A model generated the notes under the pieces. It was not told where the DNA came from. It did no database searches and saw only the letters and a program-made list of their open reading frames with translations. Below, piece after piece: positions 1-7,690 of a stretch of 64,000 nucleotides of DNA; within the stretch, counting starts at the first letter, position 1; each line of letters begins with the position of its first letter. Location: assembly GCF_005280735.1 (NCBI RefSeq), contig NZ_CP040077.1, positions 2,790,001-2,854,000 on the forward strand. Reading direction: 5' to 3'. Origin of the DNA: Trinickia violacea (lineage in GTDB: Bacteria; Pseudomonadota; Gammaproteobacteria; Burkholderiales; Burkholderiaceae). A program made the position numbers and the translations under genes.

Positions 1-573
1 TACACCGCTTCCGGGTGCCCCCCGCTTTTGCCGGCCGACGCCCGTGATCCGCGCTGCGCGCGCGTTCACCAGCAGTCGCTGGCAGCGCTGCGCGAGACGC
101 ACCCCGATCTGGTGATACTCGACGCAAACTGGATCTCGAGCGATCTCGCGAGCATCAAGGACTCCATCGCGGAAATCCGCGCGGACGGCGTCAAGAACAT
201 CGTCCTCGTGGGGCCCGTGCCGCAATGGAACGATGCGCTGCCCAACGTCTACTGGCTTTACTGGCGAAAGAACCATCATCAGATCCTGCCGCCCCGCTCC
301 TCGTTCGGCTTGGTCGCGGGGATTCCCGAGCTCGACGGCGAAGCAAGGAACGCAGCTGCAGCGGCCGGGGTTCGCTATGTGTCGGCGCTCGGAGTCTTGT
401 GCGATTCCGACGGGTGCTTAACGCGCACGGGAGCCGGCAAGGGTGAACTCACCGTGTTCGACCGAGCGCATCTCACGCCTGCTGGCGCGAAGCTGCTCGT
501 CGATTCATCGGTGGATCAATTGCTGATTCCGTCGGTGGCGCCGCCGCGGCAAACGTCTTCCGGTGCAATGTGA
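1..573 (+). CDS. SGNH-type acyl hydrolase/acyltransferase C-terminus (5' end outside window)
   Basis: The reading frame is open from the first base to a TGA at 571-573, so this is the last 190 codons of a longer gene. The visible part resembles the SGNH domain that closes many membrane O-acyltransferases (OafA/YrhL type). It shows a beta-strand 'LVILDANW' followed by helix and strand ('NIVLVGPVPQW'), and near the end 'FDRAHLTPAGA', the D-x-x-H block that carries the catalytic Asp and His of SGNH hydrolases. Two cysteines close together (CDSDGC) may form a periplasmic disulfide. The family modifies surface polysaccharide or lipid by acetylation. Whether an N-terminal membrane acyltransferase domain precedes it cannot be seen here. 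The family call is fairly sure, the substrate unknown. Confidence 0.75.
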   Translation, partial: YTASGCPPLLPADARDPRCARVHQQSLAALRETHPDLVILDANWISSDLASIKDSIAEIRADGVKNIVLVGPVPQWNDALPNVYWLYWRKNHHQILPPRSSFGLVAGIPELDGEARNAAAAAGVRYVSALGVLCDSDGCLTRTGAGKGELTVFDRAHLTPAGAKLLVDSSVDQLLIPSVAPPRQTSSGAM

Positions 574-638
574 TGCTTGTTCGCGCCGGCGTTCATACCT
601 AGCGCTTGTCGAGTTGTGGAACGTGAAAGCCGGTGCCG

Positions 639-1247
639 CTAAGCCGTGTTGGCTAGCTGCGCCGCGTAGTCGCGCACATCCACCGGCCACCCGGCGATGA
701 GTTCGTTAAAGCGCAGCTCGTCGTTCGCAAACAACGCACGGGACGCTTCCTCGAAACCCGGAAAATCGCCGGCCATCGCCGACATGAAGTGATACGCGCG
801 CTCCTGCGCTTTTCGCACGCGGTCGCGGTCGCCGTGCGTGCGCCGCGCTTCGTCGACGAGCTTGCGCAACACCACGGACGCCCCGCCCGGCTGCGCCGCG
901 AGCCACTCCCAATGCCTCGGCAGCAGTGTCACTTCGCGCGCGACGACGCCGAGCTTCGGGCGTCCCCGTCCCCGCGGCTCTTCGGGCTGAGCGTCCTCGG
1001 AGACGGTTTGCGCTTCGACCTCCGCCTCGGCCTGCGCCGCGAAACGCGCTTCCAACTCGGCGTCCGTGCCTCTCGTATCGATATCGATCGAGCGGCCCGT
1101 GCTGTCGTCGAAGATCAGCACGGGGCCGGCCGCACCGTCGTCGAGCGCGCGCCTGACCGCGCGCGCGACCGTCAAAAGCGAACCGCTGGCCACGCGGCTG
1201 TGGCCGTCGAAACTGGTGTAGGAATGGGATTGCGATGGGTTGGCCAC
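639..1247 (-). CDS. DUF2239 family protein
   Basis: A 202-residue soluble protein that matches the DUF2239 family as I know it. The N-terminal half has the 'SFDGHSRVASGSL' opening and 'VLIFDDSTGRSIDID'; the C-terminal half has the block 'GRGRPKLGVVAREVTLLPRH' and 'GGASVVLRKLVDEARR'. The R-G-R-P-K-L-G stretch looks like a nucleic-acid-contacting segment, but this is inference. The start is a GTG with GGAG about six bases upstream. No membrane segment or signal peptide is seen. Just upstream lie two near-identical CCCGGG-centred palindromes, so the gene is probably repressed by a dimeric regulator, possibly its own product. No function is established for the family. Confidence 0.8.
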   Translation of the reverse strand: MANPSQSHSYTSFDGHSRVASGSLLTVARAVRRALDDGAAGPVLIFDDSTGRSIDIDTRGTDAELEARFAAQAEAEVEAQTVSEDAQPEEPRGRGRPKLGVVAREVTLLPRHWEWLAAQPGGASVVLRKLVDEARRTHGDRDRVRKAQERAYHFMSAMAGDFPGFEEASRALFANDELRFNELIAGWPVDVRDYAAQLANTA

Positions 1248-1278
1248 GGCGGGCTCCGGTCATAGGATTGACCGAATA

Positions 1279-1318
1279 ATACCCGGGTATAAATCAAGTT
1301 GCAATATTACCCGGGTAA
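1279..1318. promoter_or_regulatory. Twin CCCGGG-centred operator upstream of the DUF2239 gene
   Basis: Two perfect 12-base palindromes, ATACCCGGGTAT (1279-1290) and TTACCCGGGTAA (1307-1318), have their centres 28 bases apart in an AT-rich stretch between the DUF2239 start and the end of the lipoprotein gene. The shared core TACCCGGGTA and the regular spacing suggest two dimer sites of one repressor or activator. The binding protein is unknown. Confidence 0.6.
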
Positions 1319-1391
1319 ATCAGATGGGACGCTCAAGTTGCCCGCTTCACTCGGAATTCCGCCGCCGCGATGGGACGGCGGCGGCACCCGC

Positions 1392-2858
1392 TCATTGAAG
1401 CACTCGCTTTCCGTAGATCCATTCGATGCTTCCGTACGGCGCGACTTGATCGAGATCGGCAAGCATCGCTTTGGCGCCCGCGTCATTGCCCTTCACGAAC
1501 TTCGCGTACGCGCCGCCGTAGAAGAGCGACTCACCGAACGCTTCTTGTTGATCCGCTCCCGACATGGCGCCAATGATCTTCGCGGTTTCCTTCACCGTGT
1601 CCTCACCCTGCCACATGCGCAGCAAGGCGCCATAGTGACCCTTGTCGTTCACCGTGTAATAGGCGGCCCTCTTTTCAAGCTCGGAATCGGCCAGCGACGG
1701 ATCATGCGCTCTCGCCATGATGTAGCGGTAAAGCAAGCTCTTGTACGCCGAGAAGCTCGGCCCCTCGAGCAAGGACTCGGTGTCCGCCAGCGTCTTGATC
1801 GCGTTGCCCCATTGCTCCAACTGCATGTAGCAGAAGGTCGCGGTGACGAAACCCTCGGTGTACGTGCTCAGGGCCGACGCGCGCGCATTGGACGCTTGTC
1901 CATCAGCAAATTTCCGCGTCGCTTCGAGTTGCGGCGCGAGGATGTCGAGCGCGGCTTGCGGCTGATTTAGATTGAACAAGATGCCAGCTTTGGTCGCGAC
2001 CACGTCTTTGGACTTCGACGGGTCCAGCATGCGCAATGCCCGATCGACGACAGCGAGCGCTTCATCCGATTGGCCGAGCGAATCGAGCTCGGCCGCCTCG
2101 TCCTGCATCGCAAACGCCTTGTCCGATGCCAAAGTGGCGGCGCCTTCCTTTTTCCGCGCTTGCGCGAGGCGCTGCTCGTGGTCCGCCTTCAGGTAGTTGA
2201 CGTGCACGGTTCCACCGGTCGCGTCCGCGGAGTCGATTCCGCATGCGGGCGCCTGCGGCTCCACGGGAACGGGGTGCGCTGCGTCGGTAATATCCGTCAC
2301 GTGCTGCGAGCAGCTTTGCATGCCCTGAAAGTCGAACTCGACGAGATACGCGTGGGCTTTCTCCGGGTTGAACGAGGTGACGATCGGCCCGCACGAGTAC
2401 GTTTGTACCGGCGACATTGATGTCGGCTGATCCACCGACTTGGTCAGCGCTTTCACTTGGACCGGCGTTCCCGGCTCGACATACTGCACGCGCGACGTTT
2501 CCACCTTCCGCAGCGGCCTGTTGAGTTTTTCTGTCAAATTCGCGATCCAGGGCAGCAACACGCCCCGGCCGCTATCGAACACCGCGCCGACCGGCTGAAA
2601 ATCGCCGCATGCCTGCGCCGACGTGCTCTGCCAGAACATGACGCTCATCGGCATGCCCTTCGATCGAAACACCAGCTTGGCCTTGTCGGCCTGGCTGGCG
2701 GGAATGGCTTCGTCTGCCAGCATTGTCCGCGGCGCCTTGGCGGCATGGGCAATGGCGCCAGGCTGGCTCGTGCCGTCATGGTGGTGCGCGCAGCCGCCAG
2801 TCAGCAAGGCGGTCCCCATCAGGCAAGCCGTAAAGAAGCGAGAACGTTGGTCTGTCAT
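1392..2858 (-). CDS. Exported lipoprotein-like protein with TPR-like middle region
   Basis: The 488-residue product starts at the ATG at 2858, chosen because it opens a clear signal peptide (basic 'MTDQRSR', hydrophobic stretch, then TGGC at residues 20-23). The lipobox is not canonical, so lipidation is likely but unproven. The first part (about 60-250) is a beta-rich region of unknown family with several cysteines. From about residue 290 the sequence 'DEALAVVDRALRMLDP' and 'QPQAALDILAPQLE' reads as tetratricopeptide-like helical repeats, usual in protein-protein contacts. A longer in-frame reading to 3002 has no signal and is rejected. The gene stands alone between an FAD oxidase and DUF2239. 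I do not recognise a named family. Confidence 0.7.
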   Translation of the reverse strand: MTDQRSRFFTACLMGTALLTGGCAHHHDGTSQPGAIAHAAKAPRTMLADEAIPASQADKAKLVFRSKGMPMSVMFWQSTSAQACGDFQPVGAVFDSGRGVLLPWIANLTEKLNRPLRKVETSRVQYVEPGTPVQVKALTKSVDQPTSMSPVQTYSCGPIVTSFNPEKAHAYLVEFDFQGMQSCSQHVTDITDAAHPVPVEPQAPACGIDSADATGGTVHVNYLKADHEQRLAQARKKEGAATLASDKAFAMQDEAAELDSLGQSDEALAVVDRALRMLDPSKSKDVVATKAGILFNLNQPQAALDILAPQLEATRKFADGQASNARASALSTYTEGFVTATFCYMQLEQWGNAIKTLADTESLLEGPSFSAYKSLLYRYIMARAHDPSLADSELEKRAAYYTVNDKGHYGALLRMWQGEDTVKETAKIIGAMSGADQQEAFGESLFYGGAYAKFVKGNDAGAKAMLADLDQVAPYGSIEWIYGKRVLQ

Positions 2859-2974
2859 CGAGAATACGTTTTTGTTCGTGGTCGAGTCCTGAATGTCGGC
2901 GGCACGAAAACAATCTTTAGTAATTAACCGCTTATATTTGTCACTTGACTTTGCGGCTCGAACATCGCCACGAA

Positions 2975-4558
2975 TTACGTATAACCGCGCTTGCCCCGCC
3001 ACGCTCGCGGCCAGATCCCCTGCTTGCCCGGCGACAAAATGCCTTCGGGATCGAGCGCATCCTTGATCGTCTCCGACAGCCGCAATAGCGCTCCGCCGTT
3101 AAAACCGTATTGCGCGGCGGCGAAGTCCATGTACGCAAGGTGCGCGCGATATTCGCCGTAGCCCGCCGCATGCGCGTCGCTCATCAACGAGCGCAGGGCG
3201 TCGCCGGCGGCGTCGGTCTGCCGCGCGTCGTTGCGATCGAAAATCACGGCGGCGATGTGATGCAGATGCCGCTCGCCCGCCGTGAAGCCCCCGTAGTAAT
3301 CGAAGCCGTATTCGGCCATGCGCGCCTTCGCGAGCGTGTATTGGCGCATGGCGTCGCGCCCCGTGAACGGGCAGATGGGCGAAAAGTCGACGTGCGCGCC
3401 CGCGCCGCCGCGCCAGTCGAGCATGCGAAACGCGCTCATCGATGGAATGCCCGCGAGATTGCGATTGGCGCCGCCGCCAGGCTCGGCGTCGCCCGCGTAC
3501 TTCGCCGCCGTGATCCGCGCGCCGCGAATCCGCGCGAACGCACGCTGAACCATCGCGTAACGCACGTCGAGCAGCTCCGGCGCGCCGTAAAGCGCGAAAT
3601 GCAGATTCCAGCGGCCGACGCCAAGCTTGTCGAGCATCGCCGCCACCGCGCTTTCGGGCATCGCGCCCGCGCCGTCGTACCACTGCGAGCGCGGCGACAC
3701 GCTGGCCGCGCGCCGGATTCCCCCTTCGATCACGGCGTGATGGCGAATCGTCTCGTCAAGACGCAGCGGCCGCAGCGTTTCGACGATCGCTTCGAGATCG
3801 GCCTCGTCGCGGCATTGAATCTCGCCGAGCAGATACGCGCTCGGCTGCGGCATGAGCCAGATGCCGAGCTTGGTGACGATGCCGAAATTCGACTGCATGA
3901 ACATCGCGTCGTACGACGGCCCGAATCCCGGCCGGTACACCTGCCACGACGTGCCCGGATCGATGCCGCCCATGCCCGTGCGCAGCACGTCGCCGTTCGC
4001 GAGCACGACCTCCATGCCGCACTGCATTGCCGCGTGATCGCCGTAGGGCGTGTAGCCGAAACCGCGCTCGAGCGTGTTGCCGACGATGCTCCCCCAGCCC
4101 GCCGCCGGCGCATCGACCCATAGGCGCAGGCCGTGCTCGCGCAGATACGCGTAGAGATCGAAATACGTGACGCCGGGCTCGACGAGCGCAAACGCGAGCG
4201 TCTCGTCGACTTCGAGAATGCGGTTCATGCGCTTCAAATCGAGCACGACCGATCCGGCCAGACGCGGCGCGGCGCCGCCGTAAGCGAAGTTGCGGCCCGT
4301 CGAGACGGTCCACAGCGGCAGCCGGTAAGCGTTGGCGATGCGCAGGATCTCGCGGATCTCGTCGACGGACGCAGGCAGCACCGCCGCCGACGCGGCGAAT
4401 GCCTGCGGATTCTCCGGCCCAGGCAAAAACGGATCGGCGTAGGCCGCGAGATCGTCGCCGCTCGCGATGAGGTTCGGCCGGCTGACGACCGAAGCCAGTT
4501 CGGCAAGCACCTTGTCGAACGTGGCCTCGGAAAGATTGGGCGGCAGGGTGCGTGTCAA
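2975..4558 (-). CDS. FAD-linked oxidase of the vanillyl-alcohol oxidase / 4-cresol dehydrogenase type
   Basis: A flavoprotein with an N-terminal PCMH-type FAD-binding domain ('LPLWTVSTGRNFAYGG', 'GSVVLDLKRMNRILEVD', 'VEPGVTYFDLYAYL', 'GNTLERGFGYTPYGDH') and a C-terminal oxidase cap with 'GFDYYGGFTAGERHLH'. The glycine-rich 'RGFGYTPYGDH' block is typical of vanillyl-alcohol oxidase and the flavoprotein subunit of p-cresol methylhydroxylase, so a 4-alkylphenol substrate is plausible. No cytochrome c subunit gene is next to it, so it may act as an oxidase or use another acceptor. I take the TTG at 4558 as start because AGGAAA lies nine bases upstream; the open frame extends to a GTG at 4600 without a visible ribosome site. 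From the TTG the protein has 527 residues. Confidence 0.8.
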   Translation of the reverse strand: MTRTLPPNLSEATFDKVLAELASVVSRPNLIASGDDLAAYADPFLPGPENPQAFAASAAVLPASVDEIREILRIANAYRLPLWTVSTGRNFAYGGAAPRLAGSVVLDLKRMNRILEVDETLAFALVEPGVTYFDLYAYLREHGLRLWVDAPAAGWGSIVGNTLERGFGYTPYGDHAAMQCGMEVVLANGDVLRTGMGGIDPGTSWQVYRPGFGPSYDAMFMQSNFGIVTKLGIWLMPQPSAYLLGEIQCRDEADLEAIVETLRPLRLDETIRHHAVIEGGIRRAASVSPRSQWYDGAGAMPESAVAAMLDKLGVGRWNLHFALYGAPELLDVRYAMVQRAFARIRGARITAAKYAGDAEPGGGANRNLAGIPSMSAFRMLDWRGGAGAHVDFSPICPFTGRDAMRQYTLAKARMAEYGFDYYGGFTAGERHLHHIAAVIFDRNDARQTDAAGDALRSLMSDAHAAGYGEYRAHLAYMDFAAAQYGFNGGALLRLSETIKDALDPEGILSPGKQGIWPRAWRGKRGYT

Positions 4559-4656
4559 TTCGCGTTTCCTTGCTGTTGTTATCGATCGTCGATCCAGCAC
4601 CGCGAGCGAACTGCCGCTACCGGGCTGCGGCCACTACCGCGCCGCGACAGCACGAA

Positions 4657-5187
4657 TCAGTGGCGATGGAATCCTCCGCTACCCGCGCCCGCGCCGGCCC
4701 ATCCGTGCGGGCTGCCCCACGCATGCGGGCCGCCCCAGCCGCCGCGCGTTTGCATCATGTTGCCGCGAAACACGCCGTGCATGTGCATGGTATTGCCGTG
4801 AAACACGATGTGCATGTGATCGTGATCGAAGTGATGGAAATGGTGGAAATGATCGACGAACACGAACGACGCGCCGACACCGACCACGACTCCCGGCACC
4901 CAATACCACGGACTGTAGTAGTACGGACCGTAGTAGTACGCATAGTCGCTTTCCGGGATGACCCAGCTGCCGTCGAGGTTCTGCACGATCTGCCAAGTGC
5001 CGTCCGCCTGCAGGCACGCGAGCCCTGAAATCTGCTGCGTGGTGCCGTCGATATCGACTTGTCCCGTCACTGGGCGGCATGTGCCAACAGGAGGCGATGA
5101 CGTGGTTGCTGCGTCCTGCGCCGCAGCGGGAACGGCGCACAGCACACCGGCGACGAGCGCCGTTCCGAGTCCAAAGGTATTACGCAT
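4657..5187 (-). CDS. Histidine-rich exported protein
   Basis: A 176-residue secreted protein. The ATG at 5187 has AGGGTGA upstream and begins a signal peptide ('MRNTFGLGTALVAGVLCAVPAAAQ'-like, cleavage after AAAQ near residue 24). The mature part has two cysteines (in GTCRPVTG and GLACLQADG) around a short beta-rich segment, then a Tyr/Trp-rich stretch and a hydrophobic segment 'VPGVVVGVGASFVFVD' that could be a membrane anchor or strand. The C-terminal third holds many His residues (HFHHFHHFDHDHMH), then Met/His/Gly-rich sequence ending in HRH. Such tails commonly bind transition metals, here inferred. It lies downstream of the ECF/anti-sigma operon on the same strand and could belong to its regulon. 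Confidence 0.7.
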   Translation of the reverse strand: MRNTFGLGTALVAGVLCAVPAAAQDAATTSSPPVGTCRPVTGQVDIDGTTQQISGLACLQADGTWQIVQNLDGSWVIPESDYAYYYGPYYYSPWYWVPGVVVGVGASFVFVDHFHHFHHFDHDHMHIVFHGNTMHMHGVFRGNMMQTRGGWGGPHAWGSPHGWAGAGAGSGGFHRH

Positions 5188-5340
5188 GATGTCACCCTGC
5201 CTGGAGCGAGCGCGGCCGCATCGAACATGGCGGCCCGCGAGGCGCCCCCTTACGTGCAGCGCATCGCCGCACACGTCTCGTTCCCCGCTTGTTGGCCCTC
5301 GTTTATTGGTCCCCGCTTTTCTGGTCGTTGATCTGCTTGT

Positions 5341-6156
5341 TCACTGCCACACGTCGGGCCGCCCCCCAAGCGCGCTGCACACGTCGATCGCAATCGCACG
5401 CAACTTATCCTCCGACAACTGCCCGGAGAGCGCATAGCCCATGTGGTCGCTGATCCAGTAGAACGTGCGGCGGTTGCCGTCGCGCAAGAGCCGGAACGCC
5501 GTCTCGTCCTTCGGGATCGCGGTGACGTAGAGCGTCAGGCGCGCGCCCGCGTCGTTCTGATACATGAACTGCGCGGCCGGACTCGCCGCATCGCCCGGCA
5601 AGAGCCGACCGCCGACGAGCGAATAGCCATATTCCTGCAGCGTCGGCACCGAAAGCGGCCGGTTCAATCGCTTAGACAGCCACGCGATCAAATGCTCCTC
5701 CTCGGCCGCCGCCACCTCGACCGGGTGCCGTTTCTCCGGCGCGTAGACCGCGTAGGCGATGTCTGCCCTTTCGGCGAACGACATCGGCTGCGGCTGCCAC
5801 GCGAGCCGCTGCGAAAACGCTCCCGCCAGCACCGCGACGCTCGCCCCCACCGCCACCCACGAGGCCGCGATCGCAACCCGCTGCCACCACGGCCGATGCA
5901 CGCGCAGCACGAGATACGGCGGTCCTGCCCTGTCCGCCTCGCCTGCGCCCGACGGCGCCCCGCACAGCGCGCGCAGCGCGGACTGCTGCGCGCGATACGC
6001 GGCGACGAGGCTCGCGGCGCGCTCATCCGCGGCAAGCCGGGCGGCTACGTCGAGCCGCTCGGGCTCGGGCAGCTCGCCGTCGGTGAATGCCGAGAACGTG
6101 CGCAACTCGGCTTCGGTGAAGCCGGAAGTCGCCGCGGGGTCGTAATCGTCGCTCAT
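5341..6156 (-). CDS. Membrane anti-sigma factor
   Basis: A 271-residue protein whose ATG overlaps the stop of the ECF sigma gene by four bases (ATGA), the usual arrangement for a cognate sigma/anti-sigma pair. The cytoplasmic N-terminus (about 1-70) has the anti-sigma pattern 'FSAFTDGELPEPERLDVAARLAADER'-like helices; one membrane segment follows at about residues 93-117 after 'HRPWWQRV'. The remaining 150 residues would be periplasmic and may sense a signal. There is no CxxC or HxxxCxxC zinc motif, so it is not a ZAS-type anti-sigma factor. Translational coupling keeps it in balance with its sigma factor. Confidence 0.85.
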   Translation of the reverse strand: MSDDYDPAATSGFTEAELRTFSAFTDGELPEPERLDVAARLAADERAASLVAAYRAQQSALRALCGAPSGAGEADRAGPPYLVLRVHRPWWQRVAIAASWVAVGASVAVLAGAFSQRLAWQPQPMSFAERADIAYAVYAPEKRHPVEVAAAEEEHLIAWLSKRLNRPLSVPTLQEYGYSLVGGRLLPGDAASPAAQFMYQNDAGARLTLYVTAIPKDETAFRLLRDGNRRTFYWISDHMGYALSGQLSEDKLRAIAIDVCSALGGRPDVWQ

Positions 6157-6674
6157 CTCGTGTTTCTCACTACTTTCAACGACGCAGCGTGATGCGCCGG
6201 ACCGTCAGTCAACAGCACGCGCAAGTGCTCGCGTGCGCGGGACAGGCGTGACATCACCGTGCCGATCGGTACGTTCAGCACCGCCGAGGTCTCCTGATAG
6301 CTGAGTTCCTCGACGCCTACCAGCAACAGCACCTCGCGCTGCTCGACGGGCAGCAGGTACAGCGCGCGCTGCACGTCGCGCAGGAAGAGCGCATCGACTT
6401 CGCCGTGGGGCGCTTCGAGCGTGCGCCACGGCGCGTGCTCATCGTCGACGGCGATTTCGCGCCGTCCGCGCAGCTGGTCGATATAGAGGTGCCGCAATAT
6501 CGTGAGCAGCCACGCGCGCAGGTTGCTGTCGGGGCGAAACGCGTGCGCGCGGGTGAACGCACGCTCGGCCGTGTCCTGCACCAAGTCGTCGGCCCAGGCA
6601 GGATCGCCCGTCAGTGCGCGCGCGTAGCGCCGCAACTGCGGGAGCCACCCGATGACGTCCGCTTCAAAGCTCAC
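6153..6674 (-). CDS. ECF-type RNA polymerase sigma factor
   Basis: A 173-residue group IV sigma factor. Region 2 is seen in 'YARALTGDPAWADDLVQDTAERAF' and 'LRAWLLTILRHLYIDQLRG' (written here as two separate helices), and region 4 in 'LPVEQREVLLLVGVEELSY' followed by 'VPIGTVMSRLSRARE', the helix-turn-helix that reads the -35 element. The start is GTG at 6674; no in-frame start lies between it and the upstream stop, and the ribosome site is poor, so translation may depend on the lipoprotein gene 27 bases upstream. The operon order is small lipoprotein, sigma, anti-sigma. A GGAATAAA/CGTTAA element upstream of the lipoprotein suggests autoregulation. Confidence 0.9.
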   Translation of the reverse strand: MSFEADVIGWLPQLRRYARALTGDPAWADDLVQDTAERAFTRAHAFRPDSNLRAWLLTILRHLYIDQLRGRREIAVDDEHAPWRTLEAPHGEVDALFLRDVQRALYLLPVEQREVLLLVGVEELSYQETSAVLNVPIGTVMSRLSRAREHLRVLLTDGPAHHAASLKVVRNTR

Positions 6675-6701
6675 GCGGCGACGGCACGCAAGGCCCCGCC
6701 G

Positions 6702-6845
6702 TCAATAGCCGCCGCCGCTGCCGCTGCTGCTCGCGCCGCCGCCGGCGGAGTTCTGATCGCTGCCGTTCGGCGTCTGACAGCCGCTCGCGGCGAGCGCAAG
6801 CGCGACAACCACGAAAATGGCGGATAGCTTCCGAATCACGTTCAT
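6702..6845 (-). CDS. Small Gly/Ser-rich lipoprotein
   Basis: A 47-residue product: signal peptide 'MNVIRKLSAIFVVVALALA' with lipobox ASGC (Cys23), then a short Asn/Gly/Ser-rich tail ending in GGGY. The ATG at 6845 has GGAGAGG upstream. It sits 27 bases before the ECF sigma gene on the same strand and is probably first in that operon, which suggests it is either an output of the sigma factor or part of its sensing circuit. The tail is too short and simple to hold a folded domain. No family is recognised; it is reminiscent of entericidin-size envelope lipoproteins only by length. Confidence 0.7.
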   Translation of the reverse strand: MNVIRKLSAIFVVVALALAASGCQTPNGSDQNSAGGGASSSGSGGGY

Positions 6846-6936
6846 GTGCCTCTCCAAGTGAGTGCGCCAAAGCACGGCGCGGGACATCGCGCGCCGCTCG
6901 CGGCCAATGGCCTCTGAATGGCGTCCACGTAACGAT

Positions 6937-6964
6937 TTAACGGGCCGCGAGGCCGCTTTATTCC
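6937..6964 (-). promoter_or_regulatory. Candidate ECF-type promoter of the lipoprotein-sigma-anti-sigma operon
   Basis: On the minus strand GGAATAAA (6964 to 6957) is followed by CGTTAA (6942 to 6937), with 17 bases between GGAAT and CGTT. This has the GGAA...CGTT form of many ECF promoters and lies about 90 bases before the lipoprotein start. The 361-base gap 6846-7206 holds this element and otherwise only GC-rich sequence upstream of hfq2. Confidence 0.4.
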
Positions 6965-7206
6965 GCAAACGCGCACGCTGTTTCTTACCAAAGATTAGGT
7001 CTGAATCGGGCCCGTGTCGCCCCCGCCGCGCGGGCGGCGCCGCGCCGCTCGCGCCGCCCGGATACCCCGCATTATTGGCACGCGTTATAGTGCATGCCGG
7101 CCATACGAAACACGCGCACCGCGACCCGGGGTAAAATCCCGACGAACGCGCTTGCATCGCCCGCACGCGCGACTAACTTTCTCGCAGCCCCCGCTGCGCC
7201 TTCGCA

Positions 7207-7683
7207 ATGCCCAATCCCGCAGAATCGCATCCGCAAAACGACTTCATGAACGCCGCGCGCAAAGAAAGAAAGCGCGTTGAAATCTATCTCGTGAACGGGA
7301 TTCGTCTCACGGGATGCATCGAGTCGTTCGATCAGTATCTGGTGATGCTGCGCACGCCGGTCGGCCTGCAAGGCATCTACAAGCGCGCCATTTCGACGAT
7401 CCAGCTCGATACCGGCACGCGGCCCGGTCCGCGCGGCCCGCGCACCGGCGGCAGCGGCCACGGCGAGCGCCATACCTCGCGCGACAGCTTCGGCCCGCGT
7501 GAATCGCGCGATTCACGCGAATCACGCGAATCACGCGATACGCACGGCTTGGCACCGGCAGATTCAAGCGCGCCGGTGGAGCGTTCGCCGGACGCACCCG
7601 CTTCCGGCTCCGCCCCAGTCGTCGTCACGCGCCGGCGCCGGCCGTACGGCTCGGCACCGGGCGGCAACGAATCCGGCGAGTGA
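7207..7683 (+). CDS. hfq2: Hfq-family RNA chaperone with long disordered tail (Hfq2)
   Basis: Residues 10-67 form an Sm-like Hfq domain: 'QNDFMNAARKERKRVEIYLV', then 'NGIRLTGCIESFDQYLVMLR' and 'GIYKRAISTI'. The Sm2 motif is Y-K-R-A where classical Hfq has Y-K-H-A, so the proximal uridine-binding pocket is changed by one residue. The remaining 90 residues are disordered: Gly/Arg-rich, then repeated R-E/D-S units (ESRDSRESRES), then Pro/Ala-rich, ending near RRRRPYGSAPGG. Burkholderia species carry a normal short hfq next to hflX and a second longer one; this copy is not next to hflX, and its tail fits the second type. It probably works as a hexamer in sRNA regulation. Confidence 0.85.
   Translation: MPNPAESHPQNDFMNAARKERKRVEIYLVNGIRLTGCIESFDQYLVMLRTPVGLQGIYKRAISTIQLDTGTRPGPRGPRTGGSGHGERHTSRDSFGPRESRDSRESRESRDTHGLAPADSSAPVERSPDAPASGSAPVVVTRRRRPYGSAPGGNESGE
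7498..7542 (+). repeat. Nine-base tandem repeat inside hfq2 (CGCGAATCA units)
   Basis: Four to five imperfect copies of CGCGAATCA encode the R-E/D-S triplet repeat of the Hfq2 tail. Being a multiple of three, copy-number change would lengthen or shorten the tail without a frameshift. Confidence 0.75.
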
Positions 7684-7690
7684 CCGGCGC

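Noticed and set aside
7498..7542. A short CRISPR-like array
   Set aside because: The repeats are nine bases, contiguous with no spacers, and in frame inside hfq2.
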